From a virus, in IMG/VR virus record IMGVR_UViG_3300030688_000024, positions 1 through 63,079 of that record: 63,079 nucleotides of DNA, one strand, 5' to 3'. The first letter of the stretch is position 1; each line of letters begins with the position of its first letter. Shown here one piece after another: positions 1-7,801 of this stretch. The notes below the pieces were generated by a model that saw nothing but the letters and a program-made list of their open reading frames with translations, did no database searches and had not been told where the DNA came from. The position numbers were made by a program, and so were the translations under genes.

Positions 1-216
1 GGTGTCCCCGCCAAGACGGTCGCTCTGATGACGGCACACCGCTCCAAGGGTCTCGAATTCCCCCGCGTCTTCGGCTATGGCGTTGCCAAGTGGATGCCGG
101 CGAAGGGTGCCAAGCAACCTTGGCAGATCGCCCAGGAAGAGAATCTCGAATACGTGCTGATCACCAGGGCGATGCTGACGTATATCGAAGTTGTTGTAGA
201 GGAGGAGGCACGATGA
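1..216 (+). CDS. UvrD/Rep-like DNA helicase, C-terminal fragment
   Basis: Only the last 71 residues are in the window; the gene enters from the left edge in frame 1. The visible part carries two superfamily 1A helicase motifs: TAHRSKGLEF (fragment residues 11-20), which resembles motif V, and EENLEYVLITRA (46-57), which resembles motif VI with its arginine finger. Family members unwind DNA 3' to 5' using ATP; a replication or recombination role in the phage is inference. It ends in TGA at 214-216 and converges with the minus-strand genes that follow. The fragment lacks the Walker motifs, so it cannot show whether the protein is intact. Confidence 0.85.
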   Translation, partial: GVPAKTVALMTAHRSKGLEFPRVFGYGVAKWMPAKGAKQPWQIAQEENLEYVLITRAMLTYIEVVVEEEAR

Positions 217-353
217 CACTTATGCCAGCACGCTGTGTCGAGGACAACAGCCACTTCCAGTCAATGCCTCCAACTGCTGGAGAGACACGGCAAGGTTCAA
301 TCCTCCCGGGATCGCTCTCGCAAGAAAATCTGGAAGGCTGTAAAGACTTCCGA

Positions 354-752
354 CTAGGTCAGGACCACCACAGTCGAATCCCGAAGCACCATAGTCCCCT
401 CCTCCGTCTCGACCATGAACTTCGGCTCGCTGTTGCCAAACCGCTTCTTCTTCTCGTCGATCGACAGGATGCGGATTGTCCTGAGACATCCCGCAGCAGC
501 GACATACTGGACCAGAAACCCAGACCTGTTTTCTACTGGTTGATAGTCAACCAGACGGAGCCAGAACGCGTGTTGCATCTCCACCAACGCCATGCCGGCG
601 GCGTCCTCGTCCAACATCTGCTTGGCGGTGATCCCACGGTCGACCACCACACGGCTGATGCTGCCAACCGGCCTGATCCTTGCGGTCAACGCCGCAGCGT
701 CCTGGAGACGCACGAGGTGAGCAGGACGTTGTCCTGGAGCTAGGCGTGGCAT
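354..752 (-). CDS. Hypothetical protein, 132 aa
   Basis: I do not recognise the family. The start ATG at 752 was chosen because it lies two bases after the stop of the upstream gene, giving a tight operon; the frame stays open further upstream, but that part overlaps the neighbour. The protein has a mixed, soluble-looking composition with a basic KKKR patch near residue 103 and no membrane segment or signal peptide. It is the last gene of a three-gene minus-strand group (1520 to 354) and converges with the helicase gene at the left edge. Function unknown. Confidence 0.7.
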   Translation of the reverse strand: MPRLAPGQRPAHLVRLQDAAALTARIRPVGSISRVVVDRGITAKQMLDEDAAGMALVEMQHAFWLRLVDYQPVENRSGFLVQYVAAAGCLRTIRILSIDEKKKRFGNSEPKFMVETEEGTMVLRDSTVVVLT

Positions 753-753
753 C

Positions 754-1050
754 TCAGGCCCCGCTTCCACCACCAACACGCCGGAACAAGCTGTTGCTGG
801 CTCCGCGTGTCTTGTTCCGCTCGGCGAACCGGGTCTTGACCTCATCAAAATCCACCTGGGGGTCGTTGACCCCTTCGACCAGCGTCAGCGTGCCCGTGCG
901 GGAATCGCCAACAAGCTGGGCGATGTAACCGCGACGACCCTGAGATTTCAGACGCGCCGCAGCGCCAGCCACAGAGGCTTTCGGATCGCCCGTCAATGCG
1001 GAGTGACCGCCATCCTCACCGATGACAACGTAGCTGGTAATCGCGTTCAT
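754..1050 (-). CDS. Hypothetical protein, 98 aa
   Basis: Unrecognised small soluble protein. The ATG at 1050 is preceded by a GTGAGG ribosome-binding site. The N-terminal half, rich in Gly, Ala and Ser, looks like a small beta/alpha domain. The C-terminal end (GASNSLFRRVGGGSGA) is a flexible glycine-rich tail. It sits between an operator-like palindrome at 1071-1085 upstream and the 132-aa gene directly downstream, so those two genes are probably co-transcribed. No function can be assigned. Confidence 0.7.
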   Translation of the reverse strand: MNAITSYVVIGEDGGHSALTGDPKASVAGAAARLKSQGRRGYIAQLVGDSRTGTLTLVEGVNDPQVDFDEVKTRFAERNKTRGASNSLFRRVGGGSGA

Positions 1051-1070
1051 GTTAGCCTCACTTTCTTGTA

Positions 1071-1085
1071 GTCACTAAGGCTTAC
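1071..1085 (-). promoter_or_regulatory. Operator-like 15-bp palindrome
   Basis: GTCACTAAGGCTTAC on the plus strand matches the recurrent GTMAS-N5-STKAC family. It lies 20 bp before the ATG at 1050 and just after the stop of the upstream gene at 1089. I see no clear -35/-10 pair around it, so it may act as a road-block between genes rather than at a promoter. Confidence 0.5.
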
Positions 1086-1088
1086 GCC

Positions 1089-1520
1089 TCAGTTCATGAA
1101 ATAGGGATGCACCATGGGGATGAGCAGAGCGAAGGCGACCGCGATGGCAGTGACGACCCCAGCGAAGAACGTCCGTTTACGGCGCCGAGCGATCCAGAGA
1201 TCGAAGCCGTCCGGAACGTCCTGGTTCACGACCACAGATACCTTCGGCTGAGCGAACACGTGCCGAAGGATACGGTGTTCGCCGGAGCGGCGTCCGTCCT
1301 CGAACGCCTGACTAAGAGCGTCGTGCGCCATCGTGATGATGCTCTGCTCAGGATCGAACGGACCATAGAGTTGGAAGACGCCCTCCACCCCTTCGATGGC
1401 GTCAGCAGCCTCACGGAGAGCCAGGACGTCTTCGGCGAGCGTCGCCTGGATTGCCTTGTATTCTTCGAGTGGGATCGCGACGTAGAGCAGCGGGTCGAAG
1501 TTGAGATTCGCGTCTGGCAT
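1089..1520 (-). CDS. C-terminally anchored membrane protein, 143 aa
   Basis: Hypothetical protein with a soluble, acidic N-terminal domain (residues 1-110), then a basic RRRKR cluster and one hydrophobic helix at about residues 116-138. This predicts a tail-anchored inner membrane protein with its bulk in the cytoplasm, by the positive-inside rule. The ATG at 1520 follows an AAAGGAAC ribosome-binding site and a promoter/operator at 1544-1572. No similarity to a known family is apparent. It could be a superinfection-exclusion or host-interaction protein, but nothing in the sequence proves this. Confidence 0.7.
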   Translation of the reverse strand: MPDANLNFDPLLYVAIPLEEYKAIQATLAEDVLALREAADAIEGVEGVFQLYGPFDPEQSIITMAHDALSQAFEDGRRSGEHRILRHVFAQPKVSVVVNQDVPDGFDLWIARRRKRTFFAGVVTAIAVAFALLIPMVHPYFMN

Positions 1521-1543
1521 GCATGTTCCTTTTCGTTGTTTGT

Positions 1544-1572
1544 TTCGTAAGTTATAGTTGCAGGCAAAGCAA
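1544..1572 (-). promoter_or_regulatory. Promoter with operator-like site for the 143-aa membrane protein
   Basis: On the minus strand TTGCTT (1567-1572) and TACGAA (1544-1549) are 17 bp apart. The 15-mer GTAAGTTATAGTTGC (1547-1561, plus strand) lies in the spacer and matches one half of the recurrent palindrome well and the other weakly. Confidence 0.45.
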
Positions 1573-1584
1573 GCAATAACGACG

Positions 1585-2103
1585 CTAGGCGTCGATTATT
1601 TTGAACTCCTGCGGAGGTTGGCGTAGAAGCCGGATTGTAATCGGCATTTCCCGAGGGATCACACCATCAGCGGGACCCTGCCACGGCGGAAGGCGCTCAC
1701 CTGCAAGAGCCAAAGCCCAGGTCGTCGCATGCTCATATAACGGATTGAACTGAAGCAACGCATCGTCACCAGATGTGAGCCCGACCTCAGACACCCACAG
1801 GTTGTTATACGTCGCCCGTGCATATGCACCAGCCAGCGCGCCGAGCCGAGCCACTTCCGATGCATCATCAGCCAGGAACGTGGTCGCCCGCGCCTCGACA
1901 GCCGCCTGCGTGATTTCCCGCAATCGGCGCAGAGAGACGTCAGCCTTGTGAACAAGGACGATCGGAACCAACCCGTGGCGCCCAACGGAATCCTTGTCTC
2001 TGCCTTTCGTAACCAGCCAATGCGTGTAATTTCGCAAAGTCAAATCCCCTCTTGAAGTCAGTTTCGAAGCGAGCATGATAGCATGACTTACGTCAGGAGG
2101 CAA
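1585..2103 (-). CDS. Hypothetical protein, 172 aa
   Basis: Unrecognised protein. The likely start is TTG at 2103, four bases after a GAGGAG ribosome-binding site and overlapping the end of the primase gene by 11 bp; an ATG nine codons in (2076) has no ribosome-binding site. Residues 30-60 carry a basic, hydrophobic-rich stretch, and residues 70-110 are alanine-rich helices. The overlap implies translational coupling with the primase-helicase, hence perhaps a replication accessory, but this is inference from position only. Confidence 0.65.
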   Translation of the reverse strand: MPPDVSHAIMLASKLTSRGDLTLRNYTHWLVTKGRDKDSVGRHGLVPIVLVHKADVSLRRLREITQAAVEARATTFLADDASEVARLGALAGAYARATYNNLWVSEVGLTSGDDALLQFNPLYEHATTWALALAGERLPPWQGPADGVIPREMPITIRLLRQPPQEFKIIDA

Positions 2104-5100
2104 CAGACTCCTCGACCTCTTCCTCGGGCTTCTCTCCGTCGATCACGTCAATGAACGGCAGCTTCTTCGCCTTCTCAGCGTGCTTCCTGATCTTCGACAG
2201 CGCCGGCACCAGGATGCAACGCCGACGCTCATCAACGCCAAAACCTTCGTGCTCGTATTTGTCCGTCCGGTATTCGGTCGGATCAGCCAGCAGCCAATCC
2301 TCGGCAAGACGACTGAACAGAGTGGCGTCACCGATCTTGTGCCGACCAGAACTCGACTGTCCGATGAATTTCGTGTAGGCTTTGAGCAGATCATTCTTGA
2401 CGAGGTAGCTCGGTTTGTCCTCATTGAGAGCGACTGGTCCGGACTCCTCGCCTTTCTCTTTCGGATGGATGAAGAACCCATTGTCGATGATCTGGTAGAA
2501 GAAGCGGTCCCCTGTCGACATAGTTTCCTGCGCCTGCTCAGACAGCCAGGGCGTAACGGGAGGCTTGCGGAGGACATTCCAATCACCACCGATCGGCTTC
2601 CAGTGCATCAGTTCGTAAACCATCGCCTCGATCCCGCCACTAAGCATCTGCTTCTCAACCTCGGCGAAGAACTCGATATCGCCACGGCGATCGTCACCAC
2701 AATGAAGGACAAAGAACCGACGTTCATCCTCCAATCCAGCCGGCACGATCCAACGCTCATTGCTGATCATGGCGAGACGCATGAAGTTGTCGAACCGCAT
2801 GCTATCCACACCCTTCGGCGTCAGCAGCATTTCGTCCGATGTGATCATGTCCTTCAGCACGCCACCGGCTTGGCTGTCTCCAGCCCAGAAGGCTTCTTCA
2901 CAAACCAGGAGGATCAAACCCTGCTGATGCTTATTGAACCCACCAACGATCTCATCACGACGGGACACCTTCAGCGACGCCGCGCCGATCGCCTCCCTGA
3001 TCCAATCGAACAGGACGGACTTACCTGTGCCCTTCCTACCCTTGATCACGACAGCACTGCCAAGCTTCTTCCCTGGATGCTGGAAAATCTGAGCGAGCCA
3101 AGTCATCAACCACTCGAAGTTTTCCTTATTACCGAGACAGATGTTGTCAAGCACGTGCTTCCTAAGAAGACTCCAGTCTCCAACGCGTCCCTTGTAGGAA
3201 ATCCCCTTCCAAATATTGTAGGCATTACCCACGTTTTCTATTCCTGGCTGAAAAACGACACGGTCATACTTGCGCCGTTCTTTCCAACGGCACCACTCCA
3301 GCGCAATCGGAGACTTTTTTGTGTTTCCATCGGCGCCCATGATCACGACCTCTCGATCCTGCAACCATGCGGTGAATGAATCCTTGTCCAGCATTTCCGG
3401 CGCTGTGCCCTGCTTTTCGGGCTCCTTCATGATCCGGAACTTACCACCCATCATGACGGCAGCGTATTTATTGTTCAGCCTAGCCAACTCAGTGGCGACG
3501 TCGTCGTCGAATGAGACGTCTTCCGCTCCGGCTTTTTTCGACCGACCGATCTTCATTTCGTCAGCAAGCGCCTTGGCGCCAACGCCTGTCTTGCGCACCA
3601 GGAGCTTTTTCAGACTGTCTTGCTCGGCTGCTGAGAACCCAGACATACCTACGTTGACAGCCACATGCCCAGCCAAGGGATCGTCGATCTCCATGGCACC
3701 GATGATCTTCTTCGCCTCGGAAAGGCTGGCGTATGGCTTGTTTTCTAGTTTCGGCGTGTCATCGTCATCACCTGATGCAGATTCTTCCTCTTCTTCGTCA
3801 CCCTCGACATCAGGAACCCACTCCTTCAGCTTCATGGCGTCATCGATGCCAGCAGTCTGACATGCCAGATCAATCAGGTTCAGCCGATCAAACCCAGCGC
3901 ACGAATCATGCCGGCAGCTTGCAACCGCCTGTCCGGTCTCACTGTCGGACGCATTGACGCAGAAGAACCCGACGTCGTTCTCATCGCCGGCATTTGTGTG
4001 ATTGTCGTCGTTGGGGCAGCGATGCGACCGGCCCATCCCAGACGACCGTGATCCACGGTCACCATCTCCGTCCCGCTCCAGTAGGAAGGTCTCGACGTCG
4101 AACCGGTCGCCATACTTGCCGAAGAACCTCTTCATGTTGGTCGTCTTGTAGACGCCGGTCTGCATCTCTTCCGCCGCCTGTTCGAACGGTGACAGCCCAG
4201 CCCGGCGAACTTCGTCCTTGGTGACCCGGTCGACCGTGTCCAGGTCCAATGGTTTCCCAGCAACCACATCGATGCGCCAGTCCGAGGCGCCCCGTGCGTG
4301 CCTGGGGTGGTAGAACAAGCGGGAGGGATCGACGCACGTCCGATCGAACCACGTCCCCAACAGCTTACTGGCGCCCGCGTAACGCTCTTTCCATTCGACG
4401 ATCGCCGCCTGTTGCGTGTTCGCCCGATCGGCGATGACGAACCGGTCCTTGAGTAGGAGCACAACGCGGAACTTGGGCATCGGTTGGTGCTCCAGGAACA
4501 CCTTGATGCCGTCCTTCGTGTGTTCAGTCTGCTGGAGTTTCGCACCGTCCAATATCTCAGGGCGGTAGCGCTTGACATCGATCAGGTAGCCAGCGACATC
4601 ACCAGCGGTCGGCGGTGCGTTCCCACCACCCATCCAGGTGACGACTGCATCCTTCTTGACGTCGGACACCGGCTTCATGTTCGAGTGGGTCGTGTAGATG
4701 ATCGCGAAGAGCCCCAAGGCCTGGATACGCTGGCGTAGCGCGTCGATGTCCTCACCCGTGTCCAGATCAAGCACCAGGATGTCCAGATGGGGGATCGAAT
4801 TCGCATGCCGATCGCCGCCGATGGTTGAACCTTGAAGGAAGCACGATCCATCTTTCTCGCCGGGCTCATGCTTTGACAGGCGATCGATCAACCCGCCGAC
4901 CGTGGTCTTCCAATTGCTCCAGCGCCCGCGACCGGTCGCCGCACCCTCTTTGCTGCCGCCCAGGATGATCTCACGCTTGAGCATGTCAGGGTCCAGCGTG
5001 CCGTAGATGATGGCGTCATTGTGCTCGCTGATTTCAGGGTCAGTGAACGCCACCTCGATCTGCTCGATCTCATACGCGACGTCACTTTGGGATTGGATTG

Positions 5101-5476
5101 TCCATCCGCCGGACCCAGGCAGCGGAACCGCCTCAGTCAGTCCCACAGGCCGTGTCCGAAGATCGACGGTGCCAACCAACCAGACCGCATACAAGTCGCC
5201 TGTGGCGTTGCTCAGGACCACCGACGGAGCCAGCGGAAGCGCATCCAAGGAGTCCACAGCGAACCCGACAGCGGACTGCTCCCACGGAGCGCCGGACTCA
5301 TCCCTCGTCTGTAGGCTGACCCAGGATTCACCATCACCGATGAACTCAGCGATCTCCTCGGGGTCCCGCGTCTGGATAATCTTTTCATCCGCACGGCAGA
5401 CAGAAACCAACCCGTCAGTCGCCTCGTTCCCGAATATGGCGAGGCAGAAATCTTCAATTTGGGATAGGACTGGCAT
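2093..5476 (-). CDS. Primase-helicase, large fused protein (1127 aa)
   Basis: Probable replication initiator and priming helicase. The N-terminal part holds LVLDLDTG near residue 235 and FRVVLLL near 340, as in archaeo-eukaryotic-type primase folds. A His/Cys cluster at about 485-525 (HRCPNDDNH, then C, C and C) could bind zinc. An acidic linker follows near 560-580. The C-terminal half has a Walker A motif KGRKGTGKS near 812 and an acidic Walker B-like LLVCEEAFW near 855, as in D5/DUF5906-type phage helicases that form ring hexamers. The ATG at 5476 overlaps the stop of a 9-codon leader ORF. The ribosome-binding site right before the ATG is poor, so coupling to the leader is likely. The fold assignment of the N-terminus is less certain than that of the helicase. 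Confidence 0.85.
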   Translation of the reverse strand: MPVLSQIEDFCLAIFGNEATDGLVSVCRADEKIIQTRDPEEIAEFIGDGESWVSLQTRDESGAPWEQSAVGFAVDSLDALPLAPSVVLSNATGDLYAVWLVGTVDLRTRPVGLTEAVPLPGSGGWTIQSQSDVAYEIEQIEVAFTDPEISEHNDAIIYGTLDPDMLKREIILGGSKEGAATGRGRWSNWKTTVGGLIDRLSKHEPGEKDGSCFLQGSTIGGDRHANSIPHLDILVLDLDTGEDIDALRQRIQALGLFAIIYTTHSNMKPVSDVKKDAVVTWMGGGNAPPTAGDVAGYLIDVKRYRPEILDGAKLQQTEHTKDGIKVFLEHQPMPKFRVVLLLKDRFVIADRANTQQAAIVEWKERYAGASKLLGTWFDRTCVDPSRLFYHPRHARGASDWRIDVVAGKPLDLDTVDRVTKDEVRRAGLSPFEQAAEEMQTGVYKTTNMKRFFGKYGDRFDVETFLLERDGDGDRGSRSSGMGRSHRCPNDDNHTNAGDENDVGFFCVNASDSETGQAVASCRHDSCAGFDRLNLIDLACQTAGIDDAMKLKEWVPDVEGDEEEEESASGDDDDTPKLENKPYASLSEAKKIIGAMEIDDPLAGHVAVNVGMSGFSAAEQDSLKKLLVRKTGVGAKALADEMKIGRSKKAGAEDVSFDDDVATELARLNNKYAAVMMGGKFRIMKEPEKQGTAPEMLDKDSFTAWLQDREVVIMGADGNTKKSPIALEWCRWKERRKYDRVVFQPGIENVGNAYNIWKGISYKGRVGDWSLLRKHVLDNICLGNKENFEWLMTWLAQIFQHPGKKLGSAVVIKGRKGTGKSVLFDWIREAIGAASLKVSRRDEIVGGFNKHQQGLILLVCEEAFWAGDSQAGGVLKDMITSDEMLLTPKGVDSMRFDNFMRLAMISNERWIVPAGLEDERRFFVLHCGDDRRGDIEFFAEVEKQMLSGGIEAMVYELMHWKPIGGDWNVLRKPPVTPWLSEQAQETMSTGDRFFYQIIDNGFFIHPKEKGEESGPVALNEDKPSYLVKNDLLKAYTKFIGQSSSGRHKIGDATLFSRLAEDWLLADPTEYRTDKYEHEGFGVDERRRCILVPALSKIRKHAEKAKKLPFIDVIDGEKPEEEVEESVAS

Positions 5477-5505
5477 CAGATATCCGAGACTCCATTGTCA
5501 GTCAT
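5476..5505 (-). CDS. Nine-codon leader ORF coupled to the primase-helicase
   Basis: ATG at 5505 follows a strong GAGGGGG ribosome-binding site, encodes nine residues (MTDNGVSDI) and stops in TGATG, where the last A also starts the primase-helicase ATG. The big gene has no good ribosome-binding site of its own, so ribosomes finishing the leader probably restart on it. This is read from sequence; no expression evidence exists. Confidence 0.5.
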   Translation of the reverse strand: MTDNGVSDI

Positions 5506-5536
5506 GCAACCCCCTCGAAAGTGAAACCACGCTCTG

Positions 5537-5592
5537 GTAAGTTTGGCTTACCTCGATAGGCGAACGAAGTCAACGCGTAAGGTTGGCCTTAG
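5537..5592 (-). promoter_or_regulatory. Promoter with two operator-like sites for the primase-helicase
   Basis: GTAAGTTTGGCTTAC (5537-5551) is one of the most symmetrical members of the palindrome family. A second, looser copy lies at 5577-5592. Between them TTGACT (5568-5573, minus strand) could be a -35 box, with the -10 overlapping the proximal palindrome 17 bp on. The 276 bp between the leader ORF and the next gene hold no convincing gene; a 39-codon minus ORF (5589-5708) lacks a ribosome-binding site. Confidence 0.6.
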
Positions 5593-5781
5593 AAAAGGGA
5601 CTTGTGGGACGTGTCAACAAAACTGCGCCGTGGCTCAACCCCTCCAGCCTCCCACACCCGTTTGCGCGCCATGACGAATGGAGCCATCACACAGGTCAGT
5701 TCCATCATGTGATCGAGCGTGGTGAGACGGCTGAATAGGCGGACGTCGAAGAGCCAAGGTAAGGCATAGTGACGCTGGGAG

Positions 5782-6183
5782 TCAAGGTGAAACAGGGTCG
5801 ACCTTTGAGAAGGTCTGGACCGTCACAACCTTTTCTTCCTCGATGCATGAGAGGTCATAAGCGTCATCCATCCAGCCGATGGACTCCGGCTCACCATGCT
5901 TACCGCCACCAGACCAATAGGTCCAACCAACCCAGGAACCGTCCGGCAGCTTGGCTGCGACTTCCTTGGATTCGTAGTGACGAGAGTAGTGCTTGCTCTT
6001 CAGTCCGGTTTCGACTTCGCCTTCGCGTAGTTCATTTCGGGCGTCTTGCATATCATCACATCCCATGTCTTGCTCTTCGTAAACATTGTCGATGTTCTCC
6101 GAAGTCAACTCCGGTGGAGTGGTCTTCCTCCACTCACAGACTTTCAGGATGATCAGGAGTTTGATCTTTTGCTCGGGCGTCAT
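5782..6183 (-). CDS. Hypothetical acidic protein, 133 aa
   Basis: Unrecognised, strongly acidic soluble protein. It has a predicted helical N-terminus (residues 1-60) and a Gly/Trp-rich segment near 82-100 (GSWVGWTYWSGGGKHGE) that looks like a beta-rich domain. The ATG at 6183 is preceded by GGAGG (GGAGGTAGACA). It stands alone between the primase operon and a long non-coding stretch. Small acidic early phage proteins are often inhibitors or DNA mimics, but there is no direct evidence for that here. Confidence 0.7.
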   Translation of the reverse strand: MTPEQKIKLLIILKVCEWRKTTPPELTSENIDNVYEEQDMGCDDMQDARNELREGEVETGLKSKHYSRHYESKEVAAKLPDGSWVGWTYWSGGGKHGEPESIGWMDDAYDLSCIEEEKVVTVQTFSKVDPVSP

Positions 6184-6203
6184 TGTCTACCTCCATTTTG
6201 AAA

Positions 6204-6300
6204 AGGCTCCGGTCGGGGGACTCGAACCCGCCGGATCAGTGCGGCGGAGAGGAGCTTGTATAACCGCTTACCCTTTCCGCTGTCCCTGCTGGGGACGCCA
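6204..6300 (-). other. tRNA-like 3' segment (degenerate or remnant)
   Basis: Read on the minus strand, 6214-6231 contains a T-arm with the loop TTCGAGT between GCGGG and CCCCC (four of five pairs), followed by GACCGGAGCC, which resembles an acceptor 3' strand. No matching 5' acceptor strand and no normal anticodon arm is found in the preceding 100 bases. A six-pair hairpin CCGCCG/CGGCGG competes with the T-stem. It is therefore not a functional canonical tRNA as far as I can fold it. Confidence 0.25.
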
Positions 6301-6647
6301 CCTTTATCGTGGCTGCATATCTCAGGCCGGTGTGGACACATCAGGCATCACCCCTCCCGCCACTCCGTTTGCAACGTCTCTATGCCTCGGCTCGTAACTA
6401 TTTCGCCTTGATGGGGCTTTTCGTCACTTTGCGCTTATCGCCGCGAGACGCCACGCCCCGTTCCTACGCTGGGGCCTGCTCCTACCTGATTGAACTTAGT
6501 CCCAACGATCGATCAAATACGTGAGGGTCGTTCTGCCCTGCGTCACTCGGATCGTCTGGTTGATTGTGCCTCCCTTCCTCAAGGACATGCCGGCAGCGGC
6601 TCCGCCATCATGAAAATCTCCACCCCTGCCTCCGGGGAGCGAGCCGG

Positions 6648-6747
6648 CTGAGCCGGGTGAAACTTAGGCCTGGGGGATGGTCCTTCATCAACACACGGCG
6701 CAAAACAAGCACCGAAGTCTCCGACCATCCCCCTACGCCCGGCTAAG
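6648..6747. ncRNA. Candidate structured RNA
   Basis: Nested inverted repeats form a long stem: CTGAGCCGGG (6648-6657) pairs with CCCGGCTAAG (6738-6747), nine of ten; then GGGGGATGGTC (6672-6682) pairs perfectly with GACCATCCCCC (6723-6733); inside, CTTC pairs with GAAG. About 27 nt remain as an apical loop. The sense strand cannot be told. No gene overlaps it. Confidence 0.4.
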
Positions 6748-6989
6748 GCGACCCCTCCGTGGTCAGGCGCTCTTTTGACAGGGTCCGACCCGCCTTCGAT
6801 CATCGGTAGCGATCCGACTAGCCAGCGGACTAGGCTGGCGCGTTGGCTAATAGCAACTTCGCCGTCCGAAACGACCCCTTACTCCCAAATCCCGCTTGAA
6901 CAGCGGAATGAACCCGAAGAGATACCAACCATCCATCTGCCATTCGTGCAGTCCCGACTTTGACTGCTGACACCAAATCTTGTAGAAGA

Positions 6990-7505
6990 TCATGCGAACA
7001 TCCTTGTAAACTTGTTGCACATAGCCGCCTCGATCTCGGCGAGGCGTGGACGACAGCCGTTGACCTGGATGACCTCCAGATCAGAACCCTTTTTTCCGAG
7101 CGGGCGATATTTGATCCGCCGGACCTTCGCTGCCTTCGCCAAGGCGATTACCGATGTGGTGAACGAGTAGTCCTCGGCGTCGTTGCGTGCTTTGGACATC
7201 GCCTTGTCCAGGCGTTTCATCGGAGAGATCAGCTTCTCGATCTCGCGCACGGTTGGAAGGTGCTTCGCGCACTGAACGTTGTCGAAACCGATAAGGCGGT
7301 TCGGCGACCCGGTCGATGCATAGACGAACGCGCGCAAGGTGATCTCACTCAGCGCATTCTGCTCCGGCGTGATCTCGTATTCATGCAGGAACTTATCCTC
7401 CACCGAACGGTCGACGGTAGAAAAGGAGAGAATAATGTAGTCGGAGCCATACTCGTTCGTCTCTTGAAGATACATGATGACTTCGGGATTTGGCGCCATC
7501 GACAT
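6990..7505 (-). CDS. Hypothetical protein, 171 aa
   Basis: Unrecognised soluble protein, acidic at the N-terminus and basic at the C-terminus, with no membrane segment. The start at ATG 7505 was chosen because it has an AGGAG site seven bases upstream and lies downstream of the promoter at 7537-7565. An in-frame longer form would run through that promoter and is rejected. A lysine/arginine-rich segment at about 120-150 (KAAKVRRIKYRPLGKKG) could contact nucleic acid. It is the last gene of the 10,439-6990 minus block and has its own promoter. Confidence 0.7.
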   Translation of the reverse strand: MSMAPNPEVIMYLQETNEYGSDYIILSFSTVDRSVEDKFLHEYEITPEQNALSEITLRAFVYASTGSPNRLIGFDNVQCAKHLPTVREIEKLISPMKRLDKAMSKARNDAEDYSFTTSVIALAKAAKVRRIKYRPLGKKGSDLEVIQVNGCRPRLAEIEAAMCNKFTRMFA

Positions 7506-7536
7506 TGAAAACTCCTGGTTGGTTTCGATGAAGGGA

Positions 7537-7565
7537 GTGTAAGTGATAATGACACTCCCTGTCAA
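7537..7565 (-). promoter_or_regulatory. Promoter with operator in the spacer
   Basis: Minus-strand TTGACA (7560-7565) and TTACAC (7537-7542) are exactly 17 bp apart. GTAAGTGATAATGAC (7539-7553) lies in the spacer with one half-site overlapping the -10 box. A wider palindrome GAGTGT...ACACTC frames it (7536-7558). It drives the 171-aa gene at 6990-7505. Confidence 0.7.
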
Positions 7566-7579
7566 CGAGAAAAGATGCG

Positions 7580-7801
7580 TTACGCTGTTATTCTTTCCAC
7601 CACGTAGATCGGGCATGGTCCAGCCAACCCATTGCCTCGGGCGAAACCGTTCAGCTTGATCTGACCGGACAGGTGCAGGATGCTCAGCGGGGCAGCAACC
7701 TGTTGCGGGGTCATCCCGTGACGCTCTGCCAGTTCCTCGATCGTGGCGCCGAGGTCTCCCTTGTCCAGGATGGTGCGCTTGATGATGCAGCGGTTGGTCA
7801 T
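7580..7801 (-). CDS. Small winged-helix-like DNA-binding protein, 73 aa
   Basis: Residues 18-52 (ATIEELAERHGMTPQQVAA followed by a short helix and GQIKLNG) read as a helix-turn-helix with a beta-wing, as in MarR- and DprA-type folds. The ATG at 7801 overlaps the stop of the upstream gene in ATGA, so it is translationally coupled. It probably binds DNA and may regulate the left-arm genes. Target and effect are unknown. Confidence 0.6.
   Translation of the reverse strand: MTNRCIIKRTILDKGDLGATIEELAERHGMTPQQVAAPLSILHLSGQIKLNGFARGNGLAGPCPIYVVERITA

Larger units (their letters stand above)
6184..6989. other. 806-bp stretch without a convincing gene
   Basis: No reading frame here has both a ribosome-binding site and protein-like composition. 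The stretch holds a tRNA-like 3' segment (6204-6300, minus sense), a long-stemmed RNA fold (6648-6747), and further inverted repeats such as TAGCCA with TGGCTA near 6819-6849. It is the longest non-coding block in the left arm and a likely place for untranslated RNAs. Confidence 0.6.

Noticed and set aside
90-743. Long plus-strand open frame of 217 codons
   Set aside because: Antisense to the 132-aa minus gene and overlapping the helicase end; no ribosome-binding site, and composition rich in Arg, His and Pro as expected of a shadow frame.
2180-3379. Plus-strand open frame of 399 codons inside the primase-helicase gene
   Set aside because: It is the antisense of a gene with clear ATPase motifs; the frame has no ribosome-binding site or recognisable domain.
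5589-5708. Possible 39-aa minus-strand protein before the primase leader
   Set aside because: Protein-like residues, but no ribosome-binding site, and it overlaps the -35 region and an operator-like site.
6204-6300. Functional tRNA gene
   Set aside because: Only the T-arm and part of an acceptor 3' strand fit; no partner for the acceptor strand and no anticodon arm. Kept only as a low-confidence tRNA-like segment.
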